A stretch of 64,000 nucleotides of DNA from Halomonas sp. 7T. GTDB taxonomy: Bacteria; Pseudomonadota; Gammaproteobacteria; Pseudomonadales; Halomonadaceae. The notes under the pieces are model-generated. The model saw only the letters and a program-made list of their open reading frames with translations, was not told the DNA's origin and ran no database searches. Both the position numbers and the translations under genes were made by a program. Below are positions 27,804 to 36,946 of this stretch, piece after piece (positions within the stretch are counted from its first letter, which is position 1; each line of letters starts with the position of its first letter). Where the stretch lies: NCBI RefSeq assembly GCF_025643255.1, contig NZ_CP087112.1, positions 1,736,001 through 1,800,000 of the forward strand, in the 5' to 3' direction.

Positions 27804-27900
27804 ATATAAAGACTATCGTAGTCCAATACTTAATCAACGATTCATCCGCCCTTTTTTCCGGGCTTTGTTCAGCCCATGCTGCTCATCAGGAGTAACTACC

Positions 27901-29367
27901 ATGTCCAACACCCCGCTCCCTGTCCCTCTCCGTCGTACCAAAATCGTCGCCACCCTTGGCCCCGCCAGTGACCGCCCCGGAGTGTTGGAAGCCATGCTGA
28001 AAGCGGGTGTGGATGTGGTGCGGCTGAACTTCTCTCACGGCTCCGCTGATGATCATCGCCGCCGTCTTACCGAGGTGCGCGAGATCGCTCAGCGCCTGGG
28101 CCGCAGCGTCGCGTCACTCGGTGACCTGCAAGGCCCCAAAATTCGTATCTCCCGCTTCACTGAAGGGGCTATCCACTTAGACATCGGCCAAGCGTTTGTG
28201 CTCGATATGGCGATGGATGCCAATAGCGGCACCGCCGAGCGGGTTGGCTGCGACTATAAAGCGCTGGTGAATGACGTTGCCCCCGGTGACAGACTGCTGC
28301 TGGACGATGGTCGCGTCGTGTTGGACGTCACCACTATTGTTGGGCAAGAAGTTCACACCCGAGTTCACGTGGGCGGCAAACTGTCCAACAATAAAGGTAT
28401 TAATAAGCAGGGCGGCGGCCTGTCTGCACCGGCGCTCACCGATAAAGACAAGCAAGATCTGAAAACAGCGATCGAGATTGGCGTGGACTATTTAGCCGTC
28501 TCTTTTCCGCGTCACGCCGCCGATATGCAAGAAGCCCGCGCGCTGCTGGGTGAAGAAGGCAAAGAGATTGGCCTAGTCGCCAAACTGGAGCGTGCAGAAG
28601 CTGTGGCTAATGATGAGACGCTCGATGCCATCATTGAAGCCTCAGAAGCAGTGATGGTGGCGCGTGGCGACTTGGGCGTTGAAATTGGTGATGAAGCGCT
28701 GATCGGCACGCAAAAACGCATTATCAAGCATGCCCGCTCACTGAATCGCGCGGTGATTACCGCCACACAGATGATGGAGTCGATGATCGAATCGCCGCTA
28801 CCCACCCGCGCAGAAGTGTTCGACGTGGCGAACGCCGTGCTCGACGCCACCGATGCGGTCATGCTCTCTGCGGAAACGGCAGCGGGCGACTTCCCGGTGG
28901 AAACCGTGGAAGCCATGGATCGCGTTTGCTTAGGCGCTGAGCGCGAGCGCATTGCTCAAGCCTCTGGCCACCGCATTCATGAAGGCTTTGAGCGCATTGA
29001 CGAAACCATCGCGCTGTCCGCCATGTACGCGGCTAACCACTTAACGGGCGTACGCGCCATTGCCTGCATGACCTCCACCGGTTACACGCCGCTGATTGCC
29101 TCGCGCATTCGCTCAGGCTTACCAATTGTGGGTTTGGCTCACAGCCCCATCGCCCAGCGGCGCATGGCGCTTTATCGCGGTGTGGTCTCGATCCCGTTTG
29201 ATACCACTCACATGGAGGCCGCCGACGTCAACAAAGAAGCCATTAAGCTGCTGAAGGCGCATGGATTGGCACGCCCTGGCGAGCATGTCATCCTTACTCG
29301 CGGCGACCATATGAACGCCCACGGCGGCACCAACACCATGAAAGTACTGGCCGTTGACGCCGAATAA
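27901..29367 (+). CDS. pyk: Pyruvate kinase
   Basis: 488 residues from ATG 27901 (AGGAG eight bases upstream; an in-frame start at 27865 lacks support). RRTKIVATLGPAS, VVRLNFSHGS, GDLQGPKIR, and VMVARGDLGVEIG with ATQMMESMI are pyruvate kinase blocks, MMESMIESPLPTRAEVFDVAN being the active-site region. It makes pyruvate and ATP from phosphoenolpyruvate. The length and sequence fit the AMP/sugar-phosphate-regulated PykA branch. mgsA follows 22 bases downstream. Confidence 0.95.
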   Translation: MSNTPLPVPLRRTKIVATLGPASDRPGVLEAMLKAGVDVVRLNFSHGSADDHRRRLTEVREIAQRLGRSVASLGDLQGPKIRISRFTEGAIHLDIGQAFVLDMAMDANSGTAERVGCDYKALVNDVAPGDRLLLDDGRVVLDVTTIVGQEVHTRVHVGGKLSNNKGINKQGGGLSAPALTDKDKQDLKTAIEIGVDYLAVSFPRHAADMQEARALLGEEGKEIGLVAKLERAEAVANDETLDAIIEASEAVMVARGDLGVEIGDEALIGTQKRIIKHARSLNRAVITATQMMESMIESPLPTRAEVFDVANAVLDATDAVMLSAETAAGDFPVETVEAMDRVCLGAERERIAQASGHRIHEGFERIDETIALSAMYAANHLTGVRAIACMTSTGYTPLIASRIRSGLPIVGLAHSPIAQRRMALYRGVVSIPFDTTHMEAADVNKEAIKLLKAHGLARPGEHVILTRGDHMNAHGGTNTMKVLAVDAE

Positions 29368-29389
29368 ATTTTCTTCAGGAGACCTCACC

Positions 29390-29866
29390 ATGACCGACGC
29401 CCGCCCACCCCGCCAAGCCGTGCGCACGCTGCAAGCCCGCAAGCGCATTGCGCTGATTGCCCACGATGGCAAGAAAACCGAGATGCTGGAGTGGGCGACG
29501 CGCTGGCAGGATACGCTGAGCCAGCACACCCTGATTGGCACCGGCACCACCGCCGGGCGGCTTAAAACCAACCTAGGGTTAGAAGTTGAAGGCTTAATGA
29601 GCGGGCCGCTGGGTGGCGACCAGCAGATTGGCGCGCGTATTGCCGAGCAGCAGCTCGACGTGCTGATCTTCTTCTGGGATCCCTTTGCCCCGCAGCCCCA
29701 CGACCCGGATGTGAAAGCGCTGCTGCGCTTGGCAGCACTATGGAACGTGCCGGTAGCGTGTAACGCCGCCAGCGCCGACTTTCTGCTCTCCTCGCCCTAT
29801 CTTAGCGAGCGCTACGATATGTCGATTCCAGACGCGAACGCCTGGGCCCAGGCCCGCACGGTATAA
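29390..29866 (+). CDS. mgsA: Methylglyoxal synthase
   Basis: 158 residues from ATG 29390, with CAGGAG before it; an upstream in-frame codon at 29354 lies inside pyk. RIALIAHDGKK is the catalytic start with the family aspartate, GTGTTAGRL the phosphate-binding loop, and SGPLGGDQQIGARIAE plus FFWDPF the conserved core. It converts dihydroxyacetone phosphate to methylglyoxal, a bypass used when sugar phosphates build up. Linkage to pyk suggests co-control with lower glycolysis. Confidence 0.94.
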   Translation: MTDARPPRQAVRTLQARKRIALIAHDGKKTEMLEWATRWQDTLSQHTLIGTGTTAGRLKTNLGLEVEGLMSGPLGGDQQIGARIAEQQLDVLIFFWDPFAPQPHDPDVKALLRLAALWNVPVACNAASADFLLSSPYLSERYDMSIPDANAWAQARTV

Positions 29867-29883
29867 CAGGCACGCACGGTATC

Positions 29884-29902
29884 AACCGAGCGCGCCTTGG
29901 TT
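29884..29902. terminator. Weak hairpin between convergent mgsA and fruR
   Basis: AACCGAG (29884-29890) pairs with CTTGGTT (29896-29902) with one G-T pair, followed by TTTA on the plus strand. Short and imperfect, but it is the only terminator-like element in the 35-base gap. Confidence 0.35.
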
Positions 29903-30876
29903 TAGCGGGTACGCAGGTGGCGCGCCACCACTTGCTGCCCGCACTGGTAGCTTCCGTTCATTGCACCCAGCGCGCACTGCAGCGTTAGCTCCGCAATTCG
30001 GTCGTAATCCTGCAACGCAGAATTCACCGGTTGAGGTAGGAAATCTAACAGGCGGTGGTCACCAAAGGTGGCTAACCGCAGCGTCTCGGGCAGCCCACCC
30101 TGGGCAAGCAGCTCATCAAACACGCCTTCCATTAGCGCGTAGGAGGCCGTCACCAGCGCATCAACCTCACCTACCGCCAAGGCTTGCCTAGCCAGCTCAA
30201 CGCCCACATCACGCTCGTAACGCGCGCCGCTATAGATGACAGCCTCAACTCCCTGACCTTCTAACGCAGCCAGGAAGCCAGCTCGGCGCTCCCGGCTAAC
30301 CGATAACTCGGGCATGGCATCTAGCCAGGCAATGCGCCGCGTTGCACTCGTCATCACCGAACGTGTTAGCGCATAAGCCGCTTCATGATCATTGCTCACC
30401 ACGCTGGCAAAACGCTCAGGCGTCAAGCCACGGTCCATGCCCACTACGCTCCACCCTTCATCGGCTAAATCCGCGTAAAAGGTATCGTTTTCAGGCAGGC
30501 AGCTGGCGGTAATCAGCACTTCACAGCGCTGGGCGCGCAGCGCTAGGGCCAGCGTGCGCTCGCTGTCTGCGCAATCATCCGAACTCACTACCAGCAGCTG
30601 ATAGCCGCGCTCGCGGGCACCGCGCTCTAGCCGCTTGGCAAGACGGGCATAGCTGATATTTTCCAAATCCGGCACGATCAACCCGATTAAACGGCTCGCA
30701 CCACGTCGCAGCGCAGCGGCCTGGGGATCTATGTGATAACGGTGCTGGCGTACTACCGCCATCACCTTATCAATAGTCGCGGCACTGATACGGCGCTGCT
30801 CAGCCTGGCCGTTGATTACATAGCTTGCCGTGGTGCGCGAAACCCCGGCAAGCCGGGCAATGTCGGCAAGTGTCAT
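29902..30876 (-). CDS. fruR: Fructose repressor FruR/Cra, LacI family
   Basis: 324 residues. TLADIARLAGVSRTTASYVING is the FruR helix-turn-helix in parts: TLADIARLAGVS, then RTTASYVING; the tyrosine-valine variant SYVINGQA is typical of Cra/FruR. RLIGLIVPDLENISYARLAKRLE and the domain-closing region DHRLLDFLPQPVNS also match. The protein is divergent from fruBKA and should bind the palindromes at 30968 and 31001, being released by fructose 1-phosphate made by the PTS. In some bacteria it also acts globally on carbon genes; that is not shown here. Confidence 0.92.
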   Translation of the reverse strand: MTLADIARLAGVSRTTASYVINGQAEQRRISAATIDKVMAVVRQHRYHIDPQAAALRRGASRLIGLIVPDLENISYARLAKRLERGARERGYQLLVVSSDDCADSERTLALALRAQRCEVLITASCLPENDTFYADLADEGWSVVGMDRGLTPERFASVVSNDHEAAYALTRSVMTSATRRIAWLDAMPELSVSRERRAGFLAALEGQGVEAVIYSGARYERDVGVELARQALAVGEVDALVTASYALMEGVFDELLAQGGLPETLRLATFGDHRLLDFLPQPVNSALQDYDRIAELTLQCALGAMNGSYQCGQQVVARHLRTR

Positions 30877-30967
30877 GCTGGCTTCTCCCTAAATGAAGAC
30901 GGCAGTTTAACAGCCGTTTTAACCCCTTCAGACAAAAGTCTAAAGAAACAACCCTTGTGCCAAAAAG

Positions 30968-30979
30968 TGAATCGATTCA
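30968..30979. promoter_or_regulatory. FruR operator 1
   Basis: TGAATCGATTCA is a perfect 12-base palindrome of the Cra/FruR type (TGAAACGTTTCA), 92 bases upstream of fruR and 135 bases before fruB. Confidence 0.8.
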
Positions 30980-31000
30980 GCATAGCCAACTAACCACAGG

Positions 31001-31012
31001 TGACACGATTCA
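31001..31012. promoter_or_regulatory. FruR operator 2
   Basis: TGACACGATTCA is an imperfect copy of operator 1 (two changes), 33 bases away, so three turns of the helix; the pair could be filled cooperatively. Confidence 0.6.
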
Positions 31013-31113
31013 TCCAGCTAACCTTAACGATCTACGACTAACGTTTTATGCGCGCACCTTCGCCGCCAATCGCAGACGTTGCTGTTGCCTGACCGCGTTT
31101 ACAGGAGACCCCT

Positions 31114-33984
31114 ATGTTGACACTCGGCCCCGATGACATCTTGCTCGACCGCCATGCGGACCACTGGCAAGCTGCGCTCGACAACGCCGCCAATGCGCTG
31201 GCGGCTGCTGGCTTGGTTGAGGCCGAGTACCGCGATGGCCTCCATGCCCGTGAGGCGCAGTCCTCTACTTACCTGGGCAACGCGATTGCGATTCCCCATG
31301 GCACCCCAGAAAGTCGCCAACACGTTAAGCGTACCGGCGTGCGGGTGCTGCAGTTCCCTAAAGGGGTGCAGTGGCACGACGGCAACACTGTTCATGTGCT
31401 GGTGACCATTGCGGCACAAAACGACGAGCACCTGGACATTCTGCGCCAGCTTACCCACGTTCTCGACCGCGATGGTGTAGCCACTAAGCTGGCCAGCGCC
31501 AGCTCCGCCGCCGATGTAGCACGACTGCTCTCCAAACCTTCCATGGCACCCCGCCTGGATGCCGACACGCTGTGCATTAACTTCCCCGCCCGCGACCCGC
31601 AGGAACTGGCCCTAGCGGCGGCAGCGCGGCTACGCCAAAGCGGCTGCGTGGATAACGGCTTTATTAGTGCGGTGGCGAGCGCCCCGCCACAGTGGCTGGG
31701 CAAAGGCTTATGGCTTTCAAGCCACGCCCAAGGGGTCAGCCAGCCCGCGCTAGGCGTTGCCACCCCCGCCGACACCACGCTTGAGCATAGCGGCCATCCG
31801 GTCCATGCGTTGTTCTGCTTAGCCGCCAGTGGCGATGCTCACCGCCCGCTGCTTGAACAGCTGATGGCGGTGCTGGAGAACGGCGAAAGCGAAAGCTTTG
31901 TGGGCAAAAATAGCGCCCAGCTACTCGCAGCCCTAGCGGGTGAAACCGCCAGCACCCAGACCCATCGCGTGCGCGTATTAAATCCCCACGGCCTACACGC
32001 TCGCCCGGCCAAACAGCTGGTACAGATCGCCCGCGCCCAGCCCATGCCGATCAACGTGCGCCTGGAAGAAGGCAGCGCCACCACGGTCTCCGCCGCCAGC
32101 TTGACCAAAGTGATTGGCCTGGGTGCGCGCCGTGGCCAATGGCTGATCTTCTCCGCCGAGGGCGAACAGGCAAGCACCGCGCTAGATGCCATTGCAGCCG
32201 CTGTCGAAGAGGGCTTGGGTGAAAAAGTCACGCCGTTCGACGGGGGCCGCGATGCCACGCCCGCCGCCAACGCCAGCAAGCCTGCCGTGGAGCCGTTGGC
32301 CGCCGACAAGCCGCACCCCGGCGTGGCGGCCTCACCGGGGTTAGCGATTGCCCCGGTGTTTGTTATTCGCCCGATGCAGTTTGATTACCCGGAGCATGCC
32401 AGCGACTCCACCCAAGAGATCGCACGCTTAGAGGCCGCTCTCAAAGAGGGCGCTGCTCAGTTGCAGGCGCTGGTACACAACGCCCCCGGCGGCGAAGTGG
32501 CCGACATTCTCTCCATGCACGAAGAGATGCTCGACGACCCCGAACTTCATCAAGCAGCGATTGACGCCATCCGTGAAGGCCGCTCGGCGGAAGCGGGTTG
32601 GTGGGAAGCCATCGACACCGCCGCCCACGCCCAAGAAATGCTGGCGGACCGATTGCTGGCCGAACGCGCTGCCGACCTGCGCGATGTAGGCCGCCGCGTG
32701 CTCGGCGTTTTGTGCAATGCCACCCTTCCCGAGCCGCCTGATCACCCTTACATCTTGGTGATGGACGATATCGGCCCCTCCGATGTGGCACGTTTAGACA
32801 CCTCCCGGGTTCGCGGCCTGCTCACCGTACGGGGCGGCGCGACCGCCCACAGCGCTATCTTGGCCCGTGCGCTCGGCATTCCTGCCGTAGTCGGTGCCGG
32901 TGAAGCGGTGATGGCGCTGCATAACGGCGGCATGATGATTCTGGATGGCGAGCGTGGCCGTGTAACCTCGCAGCCTTCTGAAGAGCGCCTGCGCCGCGCC
33001 GAACAGCAGCTGCTAGATCAACAGCAGCGTGAAGCGGATGCCTGGGAGCTGCGCTTTGAGCAGGCCCAAACCCGTGACGGCCATAAGGTCGAAGTGGCTG
33101 CCAACCTGGGCAACACCGCCCACGCCGCCGATGCGGTAGAGCGCGGGGCGGAAGGCGTTGGCCTGCTGCGCACCGAGTTCCTGTTTATGGCTTACTCCAG
33201 CGCTCCGGATCTCGCCACGCAAATCGCTGAGTATCGCGAAGCCACCTACGCGCTGAACGGCCGCCCGCTCGTTGCCCGTACCCTAGACGTCGGCGGAGAT
33301 AAGCCGCTGCCCTACTGGCCGGTGCCCCAGGAAGACAACCCCTTCCTCGGCCTGCGCGGTATTCGTCTAGCACTGACTCAGCCAGACGTGCTGGAAACCC
33401 AGATTCGTGCGCTGTTAATGGCCGCCGTGGGTAAACCGTTACGTATCATGCTGCCGATGGTCAAAGACGTGGCTGAGTTCCGCGCGGCGAAGGCGATCTA
33501 TGACCGCCTGCTCAGCGAGATCGCCCCCCAGCAGCGCGCCACCGACGTACAGCTTGGCGTGATGATTGAGGTGCCCTCGAGCGCCCTATTAGCGCCAACA
33601 CTCGCCGCAGAAGTGGACTTCTTCTCAGTGGGCACCAACGACTTAACGCAGTACACCCTAGCGATTGACCGCGGCCACCCAGAGCTTTCCGCTCAAGCCG
33701 ATGGCCTGCACCCGGCGGTACTGCGCCTGATTCAAATGACCGTGGAGGCCGCCCACGCTCAAGGCAAATGGGTCGGCGTATGTGGTGAACTGGCTTCCGA
33801 TGCGATGGCCGTGCCGGTTCTGGTGGGCTTGGGTGTTGACGAACTCTCGGTCAGCGCACGCCAAATCCCGCTGGTCAAAGCCCGCCTGCGCGAGTTTGAT
33901 CTTGCTCAAGCCCAAGCCAGCGCCCAGTTAGCGCTGAGCAAAGCCACCAGCGACGAAGTCCGCGACGCCCTGGAGGCCCACTAA
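31114..33984 (+). CDS. fruB: PTS fructose multiphosphoryl transfer protein (EIIA-HPr-EI)
   Basis: 956 residues with three PTS modules. EIIA(Fru) at 1-145 has the phosphorylated His62 in AIPHGTPE. HPr at about 284-372 has NPHGLHARPA with His295. Enzyme I from about 403 has RGGATAHSAILARALG with His579, VGLLRTEFLF, and VGTNDLTQYTLAIDRGHPEL near the C-terminus. It passes phosphate from phosphoenolpyruvate all the way to FruA, so fructose uptake does not need a separate general PTS. The start has CAGGAG upstream. It is first in fruBKA and overlaps fruK by one base. Confidence 0.96.
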   Translation: MLTLGPDDILLDRHADHWQAALDNAANALAAAGLVEAEYRDGLHAREAQSSTYLGNAIAIPHGTPESRQHVKRTGVRVLQFPKGVQWHDGNTVHVLVTIAAQNDEHLDILRQLTHVLDRDGVATKLASASSAADVARLLSKPSMAPRLDADTLCINFPARDPQELALAAAARLRQSGCVDNGFISAVASAPPQWLGKGLWLSSHAQGVSQPALGVATPADTTLEHSGHPVHALFCLAASGDAHRPLLEQLMAVLENGESESFVGKNSAQLLAALAGETASTQTHRVRVLNPHGLHARPAKQLVQIARAQPMPINVRLEEGSATTVSAASLTKVIGLGARRGQWLIFSAEGEQASTALDAIAAAVEEGLGEKVTPFDGGRDATPAANASKPAVEPLAADKPHPGVAASPGLAIAPVFVIRPMQFDYPEHASDSTQEIARLEAALKEGAAQLQALVHNAPGGEVADILSMHEEMLDDPELHQAAIDAIREGRSAEAGWWEAIDTAAHAQEMLADRLLAERAADLRDVGRRVLGVLCNATLPEPPDHPYILVMDDIGPSDVARLDTSRVRGLLTVRGGATAHSAILARALGIPAVVGAGEAVMALHNGGMMILDGERGRVTSQPSEERLRRAEQQLLDQQQREADAWELRFEQAQTRDGHKVEVAANLGNTAHAADAVERGAEGVGLLRTEFLFMAYSSAPDLATQIAEYREATYALNGRPLVARTLDVGGDKPLPYWPVPQEDNPFLGLRGIRLALTQPDVLETQIRALLMAAVGKPLRIMLPMVKDVAEFRAAKAIYDRLLSEIAPQQRATDVQLGVMIEVPSSALLAPTLAAEVDFFSVGTNDLTQYTLAIDRGHPELSAQADGLHPAVLRLIQMTVEAAHAQGKWVGVCGELASDAMAVPVLVGLGVDELSVSARQIPLVKARLREFDLAQAQASAQLALSKATSDEVRDALEAH

Positions 33985-34955
33985 TGGCACGTGTGGTCTG
34001 CATTACGCTTAACCCGGCGCTGGATCTCGCCTTCAACCTGGAAGCGCTGACGCTGGGGCACGTGAACCGCCCCACTAGCGCCCAGTTAGAAGCCGCCGGT
34101 AAAGGGGTGAACGTTGCCCGGGTGCTGGCAAGCCTGGGTCACGAGGTGATCGTCAGCGGTTTTTTAGGCGCAGAGAACGACGGCCCGTTTAGCCTCGCCT
34201 TCCCCCGCTACGGCGTCAAAGATGCCTTTGTGCGGGTGCCGGGCAATACGCGCATCAATGCGAAACTCGCCGAGCAGAGCGGCCGCGTCACCGATATCAA
34301 CAGCCCCGGCATGCCCATTGAAGCCGCCCATCTTGATGCTTTACGTGCCACGCTCAGCGGCCTGTTTGAGGGTGCCACCCCGCCGGACGCTGTGGTGGTG
34401 GCAGGCAGTTTGCCTCCTGGCATCGACCAGGCAGCGTTTAGCGAGCTGTTGACCTACCTGAAAGGTTTCGGAGTGCCGCTTTGGGTAGACACCAGCGGCC
34501 CGGCGCTGCTCACCGCGATTGCCGCCCAGCCAGCCGCCGTAAAGCCCAATGAAACCGAGCTGGCCGACTGGGCAGGCAGCGCGCTTGAGACCGACCAGCA
34601 GCGCCAAGCTGCCGCCGAGCGGTTACACGCCAGCGGCATCGAGCACGCGCTCATTTCAGCGGGGGCCGAAGGCGTTTTATGGGTGAGCCAGCACGGCACC
34701 TGGCAATCTACGCCGCCCACCGTCACCGCCACAAACACCGTTTGCGCGGGCGACACCTTTGTGGCTGGCATGCTCCACGGCCTGCTGAGCCAGCATGCGC
34801 CTGACGACACACTTCGCTTCGCAACGGCGCTCTCTGCCGAAGCGGTTCGCCATGTTGGTGTGGGCGACCCCCACACCAATGATTTCGACTCACTCCAACA
34901 ACAGACCCGGATACGGCGTCTTGACGACACCCACACCGAGGGAGCCACGCGATGA
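33984..34955 (+). CDS. fruK: 1-phosphofructokinase
   Basis: 323 residues of the PfkB family. ITLNPALDLAF at the start and AAGKGVNVARVLASLGHEV (about 37-55) are typical of 1-phosphofructokinases. NTVCAGDTFVAGML (about 250-263) has the catalytic aspartate. It converts fructose 1-phosphate from the PTS to fructose 1,6-bisphosphate. One-base overlap with fruB and four-base ATGA overlap with fruA indicate tight coupling. Confidence 0.95.
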   Translation: MARVVCITLNPALDLAFNLEALTLGHVNRPTSAQLEAAGKGVNVARVLASLGHEVIVSGFLGAENDGPFSLAFPRYGVKDAFVRVPGNTRINAKLAEQSGRVTDINSPGMPIEAAHLDALRATLSGLFEGATPPDAVVVAGSLPPGIDQAAFSELLTYLKGFGVPLWVDTSGPALLTAIAAQPAAVKPNETELADWAGSALETDQQRQAAAERLHASGIEHALISAGAEGVLWVSQHGTWQSTPPTVTATNTVCAGDTFVAGMLHGLLSQHAPDDTLRFATALSAEAVRHVGVGDPHTNDFDSLQQQTRIRRLDDTHTEGATR

Positions 34956-36691
34956 ACCTTATTCTGATTACCGCCTGCCCCAGTGGCATGGCGACCACCT
35001 TTCTGGCCGCTAAGCGCCTAGAGCAAGCTGCCACGCGGCTAGGCTGGAACGTTCATGTCGAGATGCACGGCGAGATTGCGCCACTGCAAGCCGCAAGCGC
35101 CGAGCAGATCGCCAACGCCGACTTAATCGTCGTGGCTGCCGACCACGTGCCTGCCCCGGAGCGTTTTGAAGGCAAGCGGCTGTTCCAGGCTCCTATTGCG
35201 AGCGCCCTGCCCGACCCCAGCGCCTTTTTAAGCCAAGCCAAGCGGGAAGCGCCGATTTTTAGCGCTCCGGTAGCCACTGCAGCTACCCCGGCAAGCAGCA
35301 CGGGCGGCAAAAAAATTGTCGCCGTCACCGCCTGCCCCACCGGCGTTGCCCATACCTTTATGGCAGCAGAAGCGATGGCGGAAGCGGGCAAAGCCATGGG
35401 CCACCAGATTCGCGTGGAAACCCAGGGCTCGGTGGGCGCACAAAACAAACTCACCGAAGAAGAGATTGCCGCCGCTGACGTGGTGGTACTGGCCTGCGAT
35501 ATCGAAGTGGACCCTTCCCGCTTCGCGGGCAAACGGGTTTACCGCACCTCTACCGGCAATGCGCTGAAAAAGCCGCGCCCGACTTTAGAGGCCGCTCTCA
35601 CCGACGCCGCTGTTGAAGATGGCGCTAGCGCCGCTAGCAGCAGCGCCTCAGCCAAGAAAGGCATCAAAGAGAAAGGCGTTTATAAACACCTGCTGACCGG
35701 TGTTTCCTTTATGCTGCCCATGGTGGTCGCGGGTGGCTTGCTCATCGCTCTCTCGTTTGTCTTTGGTATCGAAGCGTTTCAGGAAGAGGGCACCCTGGCC
35801 GCTGCGCTGATGCAGATTGGTGGCGGTACCGCCTTCGCGCTGATGATTCCGGTATTGGCGGGCTACATTGCTTACTCCATTGCCGACCGCCCCGGCATTG
35901 CTCCCGGCATGATTGGCGGTATGTTGGCCGCTGAGATTGGCTCTGGGTTTATTGGCGGTATTTTGGCAGGCTTCTTGGCAGGCTATGTGGCGCTCGCGGT
36001 TACTCGCTACGTTAAGCTGCCCTCCAGCGTTGAGTCACTCAAGCCGATCCTGATCATTCCGCTGGTCGCGAGCCTAGTGACCGGCCTGACGATGATTTAT
36101 GTGATTGGCGAGCCTGTTGCTGGCCTTCTGAATGCGCTCACCAGCTTCCTAGCATCCATGGGCTCCACTAATGCCGTGCTGCTGGGCATTTTGCTTGGTG
36201 CCATGATGTGCTTTGACTTAGGTGGCCCGGTGAACAAAGCGGCCTACACCTTTGGCGTTGGTCTGCTGGCCTCTGAAACCTACGGCCCGATGGCGGCCAT
36301 TATGGCGGCTGGCATGGTACCCGCCATTGGCATGGGCATTGCGAGCTTCGTGGCGCGCAATAAGTTCTCTGCCCCAGAGCGGGAAGCCGGGAAGGCGTCG
36401 TTCGTACTGGGCCTGTGCTTTATTAGTGAAGGGGCGATTCCGTTTGCGGCAAAAGACCCGCTGCGCGTGATTCCCGCGTGTATCGCCGGTGGTGCGGTCA
36501 CGGGTGCACTCTCCATGTTAGTCGGTGCCAAGCTTATGGCCCCCCATGGCGGCATCTTCGTCCTGCTGATTCCTAATGCGATCACTCCGGCCCTGCTCTA
36601 CCTGGGTGCCATTATCGTAGGCTCTCTGATTACGGGCCTTGGCTACGCGTTTATCAAACGTGGTGCCGCACAAGTGGCCGTTGCCAGCTAA
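34952..36691 (+). CDS. fruA: PTS fructose-specific EIIBC component
   Basis: 579 residues. Two EIIB-type domains come first: residues 1-95 with ITACPSGMATTF (Cys9) and about 120-215 with VTACPTGVAHTFMAAEA (Cys128). A linker leads to the EIIC membrane domain (about 230-575) with eight or more spans, including DLGGPVNKAAYTF and FISEGAIPFAAKDPLRVIP, which are fructose EIIC signatures. It imports and phosphorylates fructose to fructose 1-phosphate. In E. coli the first EIIB domain lacks cysteine; here both have one, as I recall for Pseudomonas. Last gene of fruBKA. Confidence 0.95.
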   Translation: MNLILITACPSGMATTFLAAKRLEQAATRLGWNVHVEMHGEIAPLQAASAEQIANADLIVVAADHVPAPERFEGKRLFQAPIASALPDPSAFLSQAKREAPIFSAPVATAATPASSTGGKKIVAVTACPTGVAHTFMAAEAMAEAGKAMGHQIRVETQGSVGAQNKLTEEEIAAADVVVLACDIEVDPSRFAGKRVYRTSTGNALKKPRPTLEAALTDAAVEDGASAASSSASAKKGIKEKGVYKHLLTGVSFMLPMVVAGGLLIALSFVFGIEAFQEEGTLAAALMQIGGGTAFALMIPVLAGYIAYSIADRPGIAPGMIGGMLAAEIGSGFIGGILAGFLAGYVALAVTRYVKLPSSVESLKPILIIPLVASLVTGLTMIYVIGEPVAGLLNALTSFLASMGSTNAVLLGILLGAMMCFDLGGPVNKAAYTFGVGLLASETYGPMAAIMAAGMVPAIGMGIASFVARNKFSAPEREAGKASFVLGLCFISEGAIPFAAKDPLRVIPACIAGGAVTGALSMLVGAKLMAPHGGIFVLLIPNAITPALLYLGAIIVGSLITGLGYAFIKRGAAQVAVAS

Positions 36692-36704
36692 ACGCTGCAC
36701 ACTG

Positions 36705-36728
36705 AGGGCGAGATGTTCTTGCCCTTTT
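36705..36728 (+). terminator. Intrinsic terminator of fruBKA
   Basis: AGGGCGAGA and TCTTGCCCT form a 9-bp stem with one G-T pair and a three-base loop, followed by TTT and a T-rich tract, 14 bases past the fruA stop. Confidence 0.75.
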
Positions 36729-36842
36729 GCTTCTGCTTTTATGTTGATTGGGCGGCCATATTAGAGTCGCCTACCCCTTTAGCGTTTTATTCACTACTTT
36801 TCTTACAATTAATCGCTTCTATATGTTTCAAACAGCTCAACA

Positions 36843-36857
36843 TGTAGTATTTTTACA
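36843..36857. promoter_or_regulatory. HexR operator before pgi
   Basis: TGTAGTATTTTTACA has both TGTA and TACA half-sites with a seven-base AT-rich centre, 89 bases before pgi. It extends the HexR-like set to the isomerase that links fructose 6-phosphate to the Entner-Doudoroff route. Confidence 0.7.
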
Positions 36858-36946
36858 TAAATAATAGCGACGTTACGGGGCAGTGTTTTCGCCCTCGCCA
36901 GTGATAACGATGTACACCAGATGCAAAAACAACAGGACCGCCCGTT

